Source of the DNA: Salinivirgaceae bacterium
GTDB lineage: Bacteria; Bacteroidota; Bacteroidia; Bacteroidales; Salinivirgaceae
Length of the DNA stretch: 53,431 nucleotides
Direction: 5' to 3'
Assembly: GCA_028709085.1 (NCBI GenBank)
Contig: JAQVXQ010000005.1
Span: 1 to 53,431 of the forward strand
Shown piece after piece: positions 44,676-53,431 of the stretch; the first letter of the stretch is position 1, and each line of letters begins with the position of its first letter. Position numbers and translations under genes: made by a program. A model generated the notes under the pieces. The model searched no databases, had not been told where the DNA came from, and worked only from the letters and a program-made list of their open reading frames with translations.

Positions 44676-45903
44676 TATCATCGGCATAAGTTCCTGTTCC
44701 TTTAAAAGTTTCCAGCTCTTCGACTATTTTCTCGATCACCATTTCTAACGATTGTTTTTGCATTAATTCATGCTCCATCATTCCTGTACCAAACTCATCC
44801 AGATTTTCGTTTTCAAGTTCAACCGTTCCATCGGTAAAAAGAATTAAGCGCGACCCAGGAGTGGTGAATTCCGTTCCAATTGTTAACGTTGGTATATCAT
44901 CAAGCATCCCAATTCCAATACAACCTCTTTCTAGCATTTTAATACTTTTTGTGCTTTCTTGATAAAAAACCGGTGGGTTGTGTCCGGCATTGACATAGGT
45001 GAGCTTTTTCTCAATGGAATTATACTCGCCAATAAATAGGGTGATGAATTTTTCCCCATTGGCATTTTTCATCACTCTTTGGTTGAGCTCATGAATGATC
45101 TCTTCTAATCCCCTGTTTGCAGTGAAAAGTGCACGTAAATTTGCTTGAAAATTAGACATTAATAATGCTGCGGAGATTCCCTTCCCGGATACATCAGCGA
45201 TGCAGAATCCGTAACGATGCTTGTCCAGTTGTATTACATCGTAGTAATCTCCTCCTACCTCGAAGTGAGGCAAGTAGTAGGCCGCTGCCCCAACATCCTG
45301 ATTGTTGGGCAAAGCCGAGTGGCTTGGAATGAGCATCGATTGCATTCTACTTGCTAAATCGAGCTCTTTTTTAATTACCTCTTGCTTTAAGTTTTGGTTG
45401 TATAAATGTCTGTTTTCAATGGATACAACTAAAATGTTGGTGAGGGTTTGTATGAAATGTAAATGTTTAATCGTTGGACTCATTCCGGCTCTTTCCTCGT
45501 CTATATCTCCAATAAGAAGATAGGCAATGGGACGATCATGATGAAAAACAGGAATTAACACATCAAAGAATGTAAGATGATGGTTTAGTGCAATCGTTAA
45601 ATTTGTTATCTGAGAATAATATATTAAGTCATTGGGGACTTTTATCTCGTCGGCAATTCTGTGTGGTACACCACTCATTAGCAGACGTTCCCATTTTTCA
45701 TTGTAATTAAATAATAATACTTTACCAATATTGAGTTCTTCTTTTAAAATTCCGAGATATTTTTTCAGAATATCTTCTACCGGAAGGTTTTCATTGATGG
45801 CTAACGTAAGATTTAGTAAGAAATCCAACTTAAAGTTACAAAACTGAAGTCTTTTAAGGGATGCTTTTTTTCCTATATCAGAGCTACTTCTATCAACAGC
45901 CAT
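44644..45903 (-). CDS. GAF-SpoIIE (PP2C-type) protein phosphatase
   Basis: The 419 residues have no membrane helix. Residues 20-170 resemble a GAF domain (LSLTLAINENLPVEDILKK-like start, KVLLFNYNEKWERL). A linker helix (EVIKKELDLASRMQSMLIP) joins it to a PP2C-like domain with metal motifs GGDYYDVI, CIADVSGKGISAALL, NAGHNPPVFY, LFTDGTVE and ADDITLLVM. It is probably a serine phosphatase acting on an anti-sigma antagonist or other phosphoprotein in response to a ligand. The family matches the broken gene at the left edge only in its catalytic fold. Confidence 0.9.
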   Translation of the reverse strand: MAVDRSSSDIGKKASLKRLQFCNFKLDFLLNLTLAINENLPVEDILKKYLGILKEELNIGKVLLFNYNEKWERLLMSGVPHRIADEIKVPNDLIYYSQITNLTIALNHHLTFFDVLIPVFHHDRPIAYLLIGDIDEERAGMSPTIKHLHFIQTLTNILVVSIENRHLYNQNLKQEVIKKELDLASRMQSMLIPSHSALPNNQDVGAAAYYLPHFEVGGDYYDVIQLDKHRYGFCIADVSGKGISAALLMSNFQANLRALFTANRGLEEIIHELNQRVMKNANGEKFITLFIGEYNSIEKKLTYVNAGHNPPVFYQESTKSIKMLERGCIGIGMLDDIPTLTIGTEFTTPGSRLILFTDGTVELENENLDEFGTGMMEHELMQKQSLEMVIEKIVEELETFKGTGTYADDITLLVMEFPS

Positions 45904-45950
45904 AGTATTTCAAGTTAGATTTCTTAATGAGGGAATGGTAAAGTGAACCT

Positions 45951-46517
45951 TTATTTTATGCGTTCTGCGTAAACATATTCTCGGGTATCTACTTTAATTT
46001 TGTCGCCAATGTTTATAAAGAGCGGAACTTTTATGGTTGCTCCTGTTTCAACCGTAGCATCTTTTAATGCTGTTGATGAAGCAGTGTCTCCTTTTAATCC
46101 GGGTTCTGTATAGGTAATCTCTAAATCTACGTGTGCGGGTAACTCTGCTGTTAACGGTGTTTTGGTTTCAGCGTGGAACACGATTTCTATTTCCTGCCCC
46201 TCTTTCATTAAATCGACAGCGTTGATGAGCTTTTCCTCGATGTAAACCTGTTCATAGGTCTCTTTGTGCATGAAAACGTAGTTGAGACCTTCTTTGTAAA
46301 GGAATTGATATGGACGACGTTCAATCCGAACCAAGTCGATTTTCACTCCGGAGTTGAATGTATTTTCAACTATTCTTCCTGTTTCTAGATTTTTAAGTTT
46401 TGTACGAACAAATGCAGGACCTTTCCCTGGTTTTACATGTTGAAACTGAACAACTTGATATAATCCGTCTTTAAATTTAATGGTCGCACCATTTTTAATG
46501 TCTGTAGTATCTGCCAT
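45951..46517 (-). CDS. efp: Translation elongation factor P
   Basis: The 188 residues have the three-domain EF-P layout. The loop at the domain I tip is VKPGKGPA, with K32 in the modified-lysine position, and the C-terminal OB domain ends GDKIKVDTREYVYAERIK. It relieves ribosome stalling at polyproline. The Lys modification enzyme cannot be told from this window. It precedes the phosphatase by 47 bp and follows tsaB by 82 bp, with its own -7 box. Confidence 0.95.
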   Translation of the reverse strand: MADTTDIKNGATIKFKDGLYQVVQFQHVKPGKGPAFVRTKLKNLETGRIVENTFNSGVKIDLVRIERRPYQFLYKEGLNYVFMHKETYEQVYIEEKLINAVDLMKEGQEIEIVFHAETKTPLTAELPAHVDLEITYTEPGLKGDTASSTALKDATVETGATIKVPLFINIGDKIKVDTREYVYAERIK

Positions 46518-46531
46518 AATTATTTTTTTTA

Positions 46532-46539
46532 CAAAAATA
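46532..46539 (-). promoter_or_regulatory. Bacteroidota -7 box of efp
   Basis: The minus strand reads TATTTTTG, full match to TAnnTTTG, 14 bp before the efp ATG. No -33 box was found. Confidence 0.45.
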
Positions 46540-46599
46540 GGGTAAAAATATTAGTATTCGAAATTTAAAAGATGTTGTTTTGTTTGCTAAATCATAGGC

Positions 46600-47289
46600 T
46601 TAAAAGTATGGTTTAGATTGTTTTGCCTGAAATTCCTTTAAGTAGAGCGGTTCGTCGTATGCTAAATTTGCAAATTCTTTGATTTTAATTCTTTTTAACG
46701 CCGGGATTACCATAAATTTAGCAGTGAGTTGAATGTCAGTGTGAATCTTAGCATTGGGGTGTGTGATTTTGTTTTTGAGTTTAAAAGCACCATTGCCACA
46801 AAAATGGATGGTGTTTTCAGCAAGAAGGTCAGCGTATGAATCCTCGGTAATGATATGCGGTTCAATGTGGTTTTGTAATTCGTTTTTTGAGTTGTAAATT
46901 GCATGGTAAACCTCCATACGACGTGCATCAATCATTGGACAAATGGCATCATTTTCTTTAATTGCTACTTGTTCAATACAACTTTGGGCTATAATTTCAG
47001 TCGTAGGAATCAGTATTAGTGGCGCCATAGTGCCAAAACAGAATCCCTTGGCTGCCGACACCCCGATCCGAAGGCCAGTATAAGAACCCGGGCCGTTACT
47101 TACGGCTATGTAATTGATCTCTTTGGGTTTGAGATTATTCTCTTTCAGAATCGTTTCCATGAAAACAGTTAGCGTTTTTGAATGTGCGTTTTCTTGCTCT
47201 GTTTCTAATAGAGTGATTAATTTCTTATCGCCAAATAGAGCAACGGAACAAACGGTTGTGGCGGTTTCAATGCATAGGATATACTCCAT
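46600..47289 (-). CDS. tsaB: tRNA threonylcarbamoyladenosine biosynthesis protein TsaB
   Basis: The 229-residue protein starts with ILCIETATTVCSVALFGD and has NGPGSYTGLRIGVSAAKGFCF, the TsaB signature. It is the inactive partner of TsaD that helps form t6A37 in ANN-decoding tRNA. It lies 20 bp after the TolC-like gene. Length and family are normal. Confidence 0.93.
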   Translation of the reverse strand: MEYILCIETATTVCSVALFGDKKLITLLETEQENAHSKTLTVFMETILKENNLKPKEINYIAVSNGPGSYTGLRIGVSAAKGFCFGTMAPLILIPTTEIIAQSCIEQVAIKENDAICPMIDARRMEVYHAIYNSKNELQNHIEPHIITEDSYADLLAENTIHFCGNGAFKLKNKITHPNAKIHTDIQLTAKFMVIPALKRIKIKEFANLAYDEPLYLKEFQAKQSKPYF

Positions 47290-47309
47290 GATATTTAATC
47301 CATTTTTGT

Positions 47310-48596
47310 TTACAATTCAATATCTTGTCCGCGATAGAAGTCGAGGACTTTTAGTTTTATTAGTAGGTCGTATTTGCTTTGTAATAGCTTGGATATTGCC
47401 GAGGTTAGTTTGTTTTTCTCAAGGTTATAATCAATTGCATTTATCGCTCCTGCATTAAAACGTTGCTCGGCAAATCGAAACGACTCTTCGTTTGCAGTTA
47501 CCAGTTGTTGTCGCGATTTGTAGTTTTCTCTTGAGGCTAACACATCGTTGTGGACCGACTGTATTATTTTATAGATATCTTGTTTTGTTTTTAAAATATC
47601 GTTTTCGGATTGCAGTATTTCAATTTTTGCGTTTTGAACATTGGTTCTGTTCCTAAATTTGCTGAATATTGGAATCGAAAGAGTCATCCCCAAATCAAAA
47701 TATTTGCGATCTTTTAGTTGCGTGGAAAATCCAGCATTCATTCTTAAAGAGGGGTAATAGCCCGATTTAGAGAGTTTTAAAACTTGATGCGATGTTTGTA
47801 ATTGATTTTCCGTTAGTTTTAATTCAGGAAGGAAAGCAAGAGCTTCGCCATATAAAGCTTCAATTTCCTCAGGCAAAGTGGTGGTAATAATTGTTTCGTT
47901 GATGTTGGGTTTAACAATCTCAATGGTAGTCTCCGTGTAATTCATTAGCTGAATTAATCCTAATTCCGACATTCTTACCATATTTTTATAGGCAATAAGT
48001 TGGGACTCTTCTTCTGCTTTTTGACTTAGAAGCGATAAAAGATCTCCTTTTGTTATTGTTCCTGAATTGATTAATTTTTCGGCACGATCGATTTGTAAAT
48101 TGGTGGTTTCAAGTTGTTTATTCACTATCTCAGATTGTTCTTTATTGAATAAAATTTGAAGATATGCATTTAAAACATCTAAAATTATTCGGTTCTGAAT
48201 AATTTCCGATTGAAACGCTCCAGAATGAGTTTCTAGTAGTCTTTTGTTAATCGAATGATATTTATAAAAGCCATTAAAAAGATCCACATTTGCCATTGCC
48301 CCAATGTTAAAGTTTGTGGCTCTTTCGCTAATGAATTTGTTTGCTTGTAAGTCGAATGATTGGCCGAAGTTTATGCCAAGATTTGAAGATGCATTTACAT
48401 CAGGAAGCCTGTCGTATTTTGCTTGTTGATAATTGTTTTCTAAAATAGATTGAATTAATGTTTGATTTTTGAGGGTTAAGTTGTTTTCAATGGCATAATC
48501 GATGCACTCCTTCAACGTCTGTTCCCTAGGTTCTGTTTGTGAATGCAACCAAGTTGTGGATGCAATTACAAAAGCAATTGTGAATAAATACTTCAT
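47310..48596 (-). CDS. TolC-family outer membrane efflux protein
   Basis: The 428-residue protein has a signal peptide (MKYLFTIAFVIASTTWLHSQ) and two OEP repeats with long helical hairpins (LKECIDYAIENNLTLKNQ, NRTNVQNAKIEILQSEND). It should form the outer-membrane duct of a tripartite pump. Its usual partners, a membrane fusion protein and an RND or ABC pump, are not in the window, so the pump is encoded elsewhere. It leads a minus-strand group with tsaB and probably efp. Confidence 0.9.
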   Translation of the reverse strand: MKYLFTIAFVIASTTWLHSQTEPREQTLKECIDYAIENNLTLKNQTLIQSILENNYQQAKYDRLPDVNASSNLGINFGQSFDLQANKFISERATNFNIGAMANVDLFNGFYKYHSINKRLLETHSGAFQSEIIQNRIILDVLNAYLQILFNKEQSEIVNKQLETTNLQIDRAEKLINSGTITKGDLLSLLSQKAEEESQLIAYKNMVRMSELGLIQLMNYTETTIEIVKPNINETIITTTLPEEIEALYGEALAFLPELKLTENQLQTSHQVLKLSKSGYYPSLRMNAGFSTQLKDRKYFDLGMTLSIPIFSKFRNRTNVQNAKIEILQSENDILKTKQDIYKIIQSVHNDVLASRENYKSRQQLVTANEESFRFAEQRFNAGAINAIDYNLEKNKLTSAISKLLQSKYDLLIKLKVLDFYRGQDIEL

Positions 48597-48635
48597 GGGT
48601 TTTGGGTTTTATTGGTTTTTATTAGGTTCTGTATG

Positions 48636-48643
48636 CAAAACTA
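48636..48643 (-). promoter_or_regulatory. Bacteroidota -7 box of the TolC-like gene
   Basis: The minus strand reads TAGTTTTG, matching TAnnTTTG, 39 bp before the start. Confidence 0.5.
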
Positions 48644-48956
48644 ATTAAAATGGATTTGGTACACCCCTATTTCTAAAAAAATAATCGCAAATAGAGATAA
48701 ACTTTTTCATATTGCAAGCATTAATATCTCCATATGTTTGCCCAATTATTTAAGTCAAAACCTTTGAAAGTCTGTTAATGGGAATAATTTATTTGCCATC
48801 TGCGGTCTGTGCATTTAGTTTTTTATTTCTGTTGCTGAGTTTGCGCCATTTTTAATTTTAAGGAATACTTTTTGTTGATTAGTTTGCGCTAAATTTGTTG
48901 ATATTAAAGTTTTTAGATAATTTTCGAATAAAAAAACTCAAATTAACCCTTAATAT

Positions 48957-48987
48957 TTTGTCATATCCTTAAATATTCTCAACTTTA
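48957..48987 (+). promoter_or_regulatory. Candidate promoter of the C25 protease gene
   Basis: TTTG (48957-48960), a 19-nt spacer and CAACTTTA (48980-48987), a partial match to TAnnTTTG, give the right spacing and a leader of about 27 nt. It competes with the fuller -7 match at 48890-48897. Confidence 0.4.
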
Positions 48988-49020
48988 GCACCGAATTTTT
49001 AATTCTAAATCATCAAAATT

Positions 49021-52000
49021 ATGAAGAAATTGCTAATCTTTGGAGTGTTATCGATTTTCATGATAAACTCTAATTTTGCACAAACTCGAATTTCCGTTAA
49101 GCCGGGGGAGAGCGAATTGCGTATGGTTCAAAGTGATCGCGCTGGTTTCTCAGTTGTCAATAATGTTGCTTACATCGATGTTCAACTTGAGAAATTCACA
49201 AAAGGAGCCAATGTTGAATTGTTGGTCACAGGGTATGGTAACTCATTCAATATTGGAAATCCCGATTTGCCTGTTCTCAACCGTTTGATTGAAATACCAT
49301 TAGACGCAGAAGTTGAAGTCAAAGTTATTGGCTATAGTGAAGTTGTGGTGAAGTTGTCTGATTATGACATTAATAAAGTAATCGCTCCTTCGCAGGAATC
49401 TGTGTCAAAAAGTGCCGATCCAGACAAAATCCCTTATGTGAAAAATGAGTTGGTTTATGAACAGGATGCATGGTTCTCAAATCCAATAGCACGTATTCAC
49501 GAAAGTGGTACAATGCGTGGTGTGCGAATCGGACGTTTAGAGATAAACCCATTGGCATATAATCCTGTTACAGGCGAGTTGAAAATTTATAACGACCTGA
49601 AAATCGAAGTGTCATTTAAAAATGCAAACATTTCAAAAACGGATAATTATAAAAAGCGTTTTTATTCGCCAGCCTTTACTGGTTTGATGTCAGGTTTATT
49701 AAATTATAACTCAGTTACCAGAGATTTGAATATTAACGGTGCTCCTATGAAGTTCGTTATTATTTCTCATCGCATGTTCGAATCAACCCTCACTCCATTT
49801 ATAGCATGGAAGAAAAAGCAAGGATTTGAAACCATTCTTCGCTTTACCGATGAGCCAGAAGTTGGAGGCACACCTACAGCCATTAAAGCATATTTGCAAG
49901 GGCTTTACGATGCTGGAACTGTTGAAAACCCAGCTCCTTCCTTTGTGATGCTTGTTGGCGATCATGAGCAAGTTCCTGCATTTTCAGGTTCTGCAACGAA
50001 CGATAGCCATGTTTCGGATCTCTACTTTGGAACATACGATGGTCCTAGTGATCTACTACCAGATGTGAACTTAGGACGGATGTCAGCAAAATCAATCGAT
50101 CATCTTGAACCGCTTATCCAAAAAACATTATTGTACGAGCAGTTTCAAATGGCCGATCCTTCGTATTTAGCCAACACTTTGCTAATTGCAGGTGTCGATG
50201 GAAGTTATGCTACATTATATGGTAATGGAGCTTTAAATTATTCTGCCGACACATATTTTAATGCCGCACACGGTATTAATCCAACAAATATCCCTTACCC
50301 TGCTTCTAATGGTAGCGGAGTTCCTGCTCAAATTATTGCAACCGTAAATACGGGTATTGCATGGGGAAACTATACAGCACACTGTAGTCCTGCAGGTTGG
50401 GCCGATCCCAGTTTTGTAACTTCATCAATTAGCTCACTTAACAATGAAGGAAGATATGGCTTGTTAATTGGAAACTGTTGTCAATCGAGTCAATTCAATA
50501 ACGATGTATGCTTTGCCGAAGCTATTACACGTGCCGCAAATAAAGGTGCAATTGGATACATTGGTGGAACAAATAGTACATATTGGTCAGAAGACTATTG
50601 GTGGGCAACTGGATTTGGTACAGTAGTACAAAACCCGAATTATGCCAACTTTGGTCCAGGTGCATACGATGCATTATTTCATGAGCATTTAGCAAATGAC
50701 GACGTTTATTCAACTACACAAAGTCAGATTGTTACAGCAGGAATGCTTGCTGTTGAAGCGAGCAACTCGCCTAGAAAACGATATTATTGGGAAATTTATC
50801 ACCTTATGGGTGACCCAACCTTAACCCCTTATGTAGGTGCAGTGCCAGCAATGTTACCATCCTATTTGGAAACAATTCCAATGGGAATGAACTCAATTAC
50901 AATTTCAAATGTTCCCGCGAAAGCTTATGTAGCACTAACCGATAATGGCGAAATTAAAGCAACTGGATTTGCTAGCGCCTCTGGTAGTATTGAATTAGTA
51001 TTCGAAGGGTTTACCGTTCCAACAACTGCTGATATTGTAATAACCGCACCATTCAATGCTCCATTTATCGGAACATTAGATATTATTCCTTCAAATGCGC
51101 CATTTGTCGTCTATTTTGGATATACAATTAATGATGAACAAGGAAATAATAATGGTTTAATAGACTATGACGAAACAATTCAGTTAGGAATGGATCTAAG
51201 AAATGTTGGTACCGTTAATGCTACAAACGTAACCGTAGTACTTCGTACCGATAATCCATATATTACACTTATCGATTCAATTCAAACATTGGACGGTGTT
51301 AATGCTGAAACTACTGAAACTATAATTGATGCGTTTTCATTTTCTGTTTCCAAAGATGTTCCCGATCAAGAGTCTGTTAGTTTTACAGTAGTTGCTACCG
51401 ATGAAACCAACGAACCATGGGTTACCTCATTTAAAGTTTTAGTTAATGCTCCAGCACTTGAGGCAGGTGTATTTGCCATCGAAGAAATTGCTGGAAACGG
51501 TAATGGTCGAATTGACGCAGATGAAACAATTCGTATTGCAATTCCAGTTGCTAATATTGGTAATGCAGCTGGTTTCCCAATGACTGCAATGTTAACATCT
51601 TCATTAGTAGATGTTACTGTTACTGACATTATTGTAACAAGTGAAGCCCTAGATCCGGAATCAACAACCGATTTTGTGTTTGTTATTACAACGGGAACCG
51701 ATATTGCAGTTGGAACACCATTAACGTTAAATCTAATGGTTAATTCAGATATTTTCTCATTCGAAACAGCAATGATATATAGTGTTGGATTACAAGTTGA
51801 AGATTTTGAATCTGGTGATTTTGCCGGTTATGAGTGGGTACAAGGTGAGAAACCATGGGTAATTGAAAATACAGGAGCTTATGGAGGAACCTATTGTGCC
51901 AAGTCAGGAGCAATTACTCACTATCAGAATTCAGAGATAAGTATAACCATGAATGTTTCAAGTGCCGATGAAATTTCATTCTACCGTAAAGTTAGTAGTG

Positions 52001-52776
52001 AAAATACCTATGATAAGCTTCACTTCTCCATCAACGGTCAAATTGCGAACAATGGTACTTGGTCTGGAAACCAATCTTGGGAACTAGTAACATTCCCTGT
52101 TGCAGCTGGAGAAACAACTTTCTCATGGAAATATATAAAAGACGTATCAGTGTCAGGTGGCTCAGACTGTGCTTGGATCGACAACATTACCTTCCCAGGA
52201 TCAGCAGTAATTATTAATAGCGCTCCAACTTTCACATCCGACGATGTTGATAGTGCACGTGTCAATCAACTATATACCGCTATTGTTTCAGCTACAGATC
52301 CTGACAACGATCCACTAACTTTTGTTGCCACTAAATTGCCCGATTGGATGACTTTAGAAGATAATGGCGACGGAACAGCATTGCTTTCAGGAACGCCACT
52401 TAAAAGCAACGCATTGCCTAAAGAGCAAGCGGTTATTACTGTTTCCGATGGAATGTTTCTTGCCACAAAAGTAATCAACATCAATGTAAATGGTTTTGTT
52501 GGAATTAATACAGCAATTCAAACGACTCAATTAAATGTCTATCCGAATCCAACCAATGGTGTTTCTACGTTAACATATAGTTTAATGCAAGGAAACCCTG
52601 TAATGATTGATATCTATAATTTAAATGGTCAGCGCGTTAAAGGTCTGCTAAATCAGCCAATGACAGCTGGAGAACATCAAATGTCAATTAACTTTGAAGG
52701 ATTGGCCTCTGGGGTTTACGTTATTCGATTATTAACAGGCGAAACAGTTGACAATCTTTATATAGTAGTTAAATAA
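49021..52776 (+). CDS. Gingipain-like C25 cysteine protease with T9SS sorting domain
   Basis: The protein has 1251 residues with a signal peptide (MKKLLIFGVLSIFMINSNFA), a propeptide (about 22-245; NPDLPVLNRLIEIP and RIGRLEINPLAYNPVTGE are typical of gingipain-type pro-domains) and a C25 catalytic domain (about 246-605) beginning MKFVIISHRMFESTL. The probable catalytic pair is H454 (NYTAHCSP) and C487 (IGNCCQSSQF), 33 residues apart as in RgpB. Then come beta-sandwich domains with acidic turns NGLIDYDETI and NGRIDADETI, probably Ca-binding, an anchor J-like domain, a cadherin-like domain (ATDPDNDPLTFVA) and a T9SS tail (LNVYPNPTNGVSTLTYSL to GVYVIRLLTG). It is exported to the cell surface. 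Cleavage specificity cannot be assigned. Confidence 0.92.
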   Translation: MKKLLIFGVLSIFMINSNFAQTRISVKPGESELRMVQSDRAGFSVVNNVAYIDVQLEKFTKGANVELLVTGYGNSFNIGNPDLPVLNRLIEIPLDAEVEVKVIGYSEVVVKLSDYDINKVIAPSQESVSKSADPDKIPYVKNELVYEQDAWFSNPIARIHESGTMRGVRIGRLEINPLAYNPVTGELKIYNDLKIEVSFKNANISKTDNYKKRFYSPAFTGLMSGLLNYNSVTRDLNINGAPMKFVIISHRMFESTLTPFIAWKKKQGFETILRFTDEPEVGGTPTAIKAYLQGLYDAGTVENPAPSFVMLVGDHEQVPAFSGSATNDSHVSDLYFGTYDGPSDLLPDVNLGRMSAKSIDHLEPLIQKTLLYEQFQMADPSYLANTLLIAGVDGSYATLYGNGALNYSADTYFNAAHGINPTNIPYPASNGSGVPAQIIATVNTGIAWGNYTAHCSPAGWADPSFVTSSISSLNNEGRYGLLIGNCCQSSQFNNDVCFAEAITRAANKGAIGYIGGTNSTYWSEDYWWATGFGTVVQNPNYANFGPGAYDALFHEHLANDDVYSTTQSQIVTAGMLAVEASNSPRKRYYWEIYHLMGDPTLTPYVGAVPAMLPSYLETIPMGMNSITISNVPAKAYVALTDNGEIKATGFASASGSIELVFEGFTVPTTADIVITAPFNAPFIGTLDIIPSNAPFVVYFGYTINDEQGNNNGLIDYDETIQLGMDLRNVGTVNATNVTVVLRTDNPYITLIDSIQTLDGVNAETTETIIDAFSFSVSKDVPDQESVSFTVVATDETNEPWVTSFKVLVNAPALEAGVFAIEEIAGNGNGRIDADETIRIAIPVANIGNAAGFPMTAMLTSSLVDVTVTDIIVTSEALDPESTTDFVFVITTGTDIAVGTPLTLNLMVNSDIFSFETAMIYSVGLQVEDFESGDFAGYEWVQGEKPWVIENTGAYGGTYCAKSGAITHYQNSEISITMNVSSADEISFYRKVSSENTYDKLHFSINGQIANNGTWSGNQSWELVTFPVAAGETTFSWKYIKDVSVSGGSDCAWIDNITFPGSAVIINSAPTFTSDDVDSARVNQLYTAIVSATDPDNDPLTFVATKLPDWMTLEDNGDGTALLSGTPLKSNALPKEQAVITVSDGMFLATKVININVNGFVGINTAIQTTQLNVYPNPTNGVSTLTYSLMQGNPVMIDIYNLNGQRVKGLLNQPMTAGEHQMSINFEGLASGVYVIRLLTGETVDNLYIVVK

Positions 52777-52790
52777 GGGGTGTCTAATAA

Positions 52791-52822
52791 AAAAAAAGGA
52801 GAGCTTAAGCTCTCCTTTTTTT
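52791..52822. terminator. Intrinsic terminator after the C25 protease
   Basis: GGAGAGC (52798-52804) pairs with GCTCTCC (52809-52815) around TTAA, flanked by A and T runs. It is symmetric, so it can act in both directions. Confidence 0.92.
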
Positions 52823-52945
52823 ATTAAACCAACATAATTTCTAGGAATAGTTTAAATACGAGTTTTTCTAATAAATATAAGGATGCTTTAGGTTAATAGT
52901 GTATTTAATTATTACATTTGGATGCCTTAACTCAAAATCCAAATA

Positions 52946-53431
52946 ATGGAATTAGTGCCCCTGATAAATAATCTCTCCTTTTTAATTGTGATGACACTTG
53001 CTCATTATATTTTAATGCGCAGATTTAAAGTAGGCTCTCACTTTTATGAATTAATTTCTGGATCTATTTTTGGGTTTATTGTTGTTCTAGGAATGCTAAA
53101 TCCAATTCCTGTGGCATCGGTGGTTTTTGATGGCAGGAGCATTGTTCTATTTACGGGCTCTTTCTTCATGGGGGTATATCCTGCATTTATTATGGGGATT
53201 ATTTCAATTGTGGCTCGCATATTTATTGGTGGCCCTGGTGTTCTAATGGGGATACTTATAATTGTTGAGGTTTTAATTATGGGGCTAACTGCTCGGTTCT
53301 TTCTATTTAAAAGACATGAATCAATAAGAAAGAAGATCCTATTATTCTCATTTATTATAGTATCGCATCTCATTATATTAGTTATTTTGAAATATGTCAC
53401 CGGAGGGGATAAACAAATATTACAGAACCAA
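52946..53431 (+). CDS. 5TM (LytS/YhcK-type) sensor protein, 5' part
   Basis: The reading frame from the ATG at 52946 stays open for 162 codons to the window edge. It begins MELVPLINNLSFLIVM and has at least five hydrophobic segments, including LISGSIFGFIVVLGMLNP and GSFFMGVYPAFIMGIISIVARI. The GR(S/T) turn after an FD pair (VVFDGRSIVLF) and GGPGVLMGI are marks of the 5TMR_LYT receptor domain. In other bacteria this domain precedes a histidine kinase, GGDEF or PAS output; that part lies outside the window. So it is a membrane sensor, type unknown. Confidence 0.8.
   Translation, partial: MELVPLINNLSFLIVMTLAHYILMRRFKVGSHFYELISGSIFGFIVVLGMLNPIPVASVVFDGRSIVLFTGSFFMGVYPAFIMGIISIVARIFIGGPGVLMGILIIVEVLIMGLTARFFLFKRHESIRKKILLFSFIIVSHLIILVILKYVTGGDKQILQNQ

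Larger units (their letters stand above)
48597..49020. other. Divergent intergenic region with repeated TTTGC boxes
   Basis: The 424-bp AT-rich gap separates the TolC-like and C25 protease genes. TTTG(C) elements on the plus strand start at 48737, 48792, 48840 and 48883, about 43-55 bp apart. The last two sit in the identical nonamer AGTTTGCGC (48838-48846 and 48881-48889). TAAATTTG at 48890-48897 is a further -7 match. No gene or RNA was seen. Confidence 0.45.

Noticed and set aside
1..53431. Stop-codon reassignment across the genome, suggested by in-frame TGA and TAA
   Set aside because: All three stop codons end many intact genes in the window at expected lengths, so reassignment is not supported.
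1..53431. tRNA, rRNA, insertion sequences or prophage genes
   Set aside because: No cloverleaf, ribosomal stretch, transposase or phage-structural reading frame was found on either strand.

Overview
The window is about 53 kb of an AT-rich Bacteroidota chromosome (class Bacteroidia is likely; no genus is recognised). The evidence is several secreted proteins ending in type IX secretion (T9SS) sorting domains, the Bacteroidota-type RNA polymerase omega subunit beside coaBC, the purH-mreBCD-mrdA-rodA order, leaders that are A-rich rather than Shine-Dalgarno-like, and promoter boxes of the TTTG-N19/20-TAnnTTTG type. No rRNA, tRNA, CRISPR array, prophage or insertion sequence was seen.

Layout. 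1-5.5 kb: the broken 3' end of a SpoIIE-like phosphatase gene, a CsgG-like protein with an 18-bp tandem repeat, a LiaF-like membrane protein, a small secreted protein, and a T9SS-exported M1 metallopeptidase. 5.7-13.3 kb: a PAS-adenylate cyclase, then a housekeeping run (bamD, rpoZ, coaBC, a DUF4835/PorD-like gene, recN, fabI). 13.4-20.4 kb: a lone receiver protein, a histidine kinase/LuxR regulator pair whose two genes are both broken, and a long frameshifted T9SS surface protein. 20.6-22.6 kb: rocD and an orphan HsdR-N nuclease-like domain. 22.7-29.9 kb: a minus-strand cell-shape operon headed by purH. 30.4-32.9 kb: a ZapB-like gene, zapA, a probable 6S RNA and rny. 33-43 kb and beyond: an amino-sugar nucleotide operon of Wbp type that includes an unexpected CitE-like gene, then birA, two chain-length (Wzz) paralogues and two polymerase/ligase (Wzy/WaaL) paralogues. 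44.6-48.6 kb: a second SpoIIE phosphatase, efp, tsaB and a TolC-like gene on the minus strand. 49-52.8 kb: a gingipain-like C25 protease with a T9SS tail. The right edge holds the start of a 5TM sensor gene.

How the genes may work together. T9SS cargo (M1 peptidase, C25 protease, multi-domain adhesin), a probable T9SS accessory gene and a Wbp-type sugar operon with Wzz and ligase genes occur together. In Porphyromonas gingivalis, T9SS cargo is joined to A-LPS through a sugar made by a Wbp/Vim pathway. The Wbp operon here is therefore a candidate source of an anchoring sugar, and the translationally coupled CitE-like enzyme is the least explained part of it.

The other striking signal is four disrupted reading frames: an in-frame TGA in gene 1, an in-frame TAA in the kinase, an A8-tract frameshift at the start of its partner regulator, and a 1-nt frameshift in the neighbouring surface protein. 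Three of the four lie between 14.5 and 18 kb. They could be real decay or variation, recoding, or sequence errors; reads would decide.
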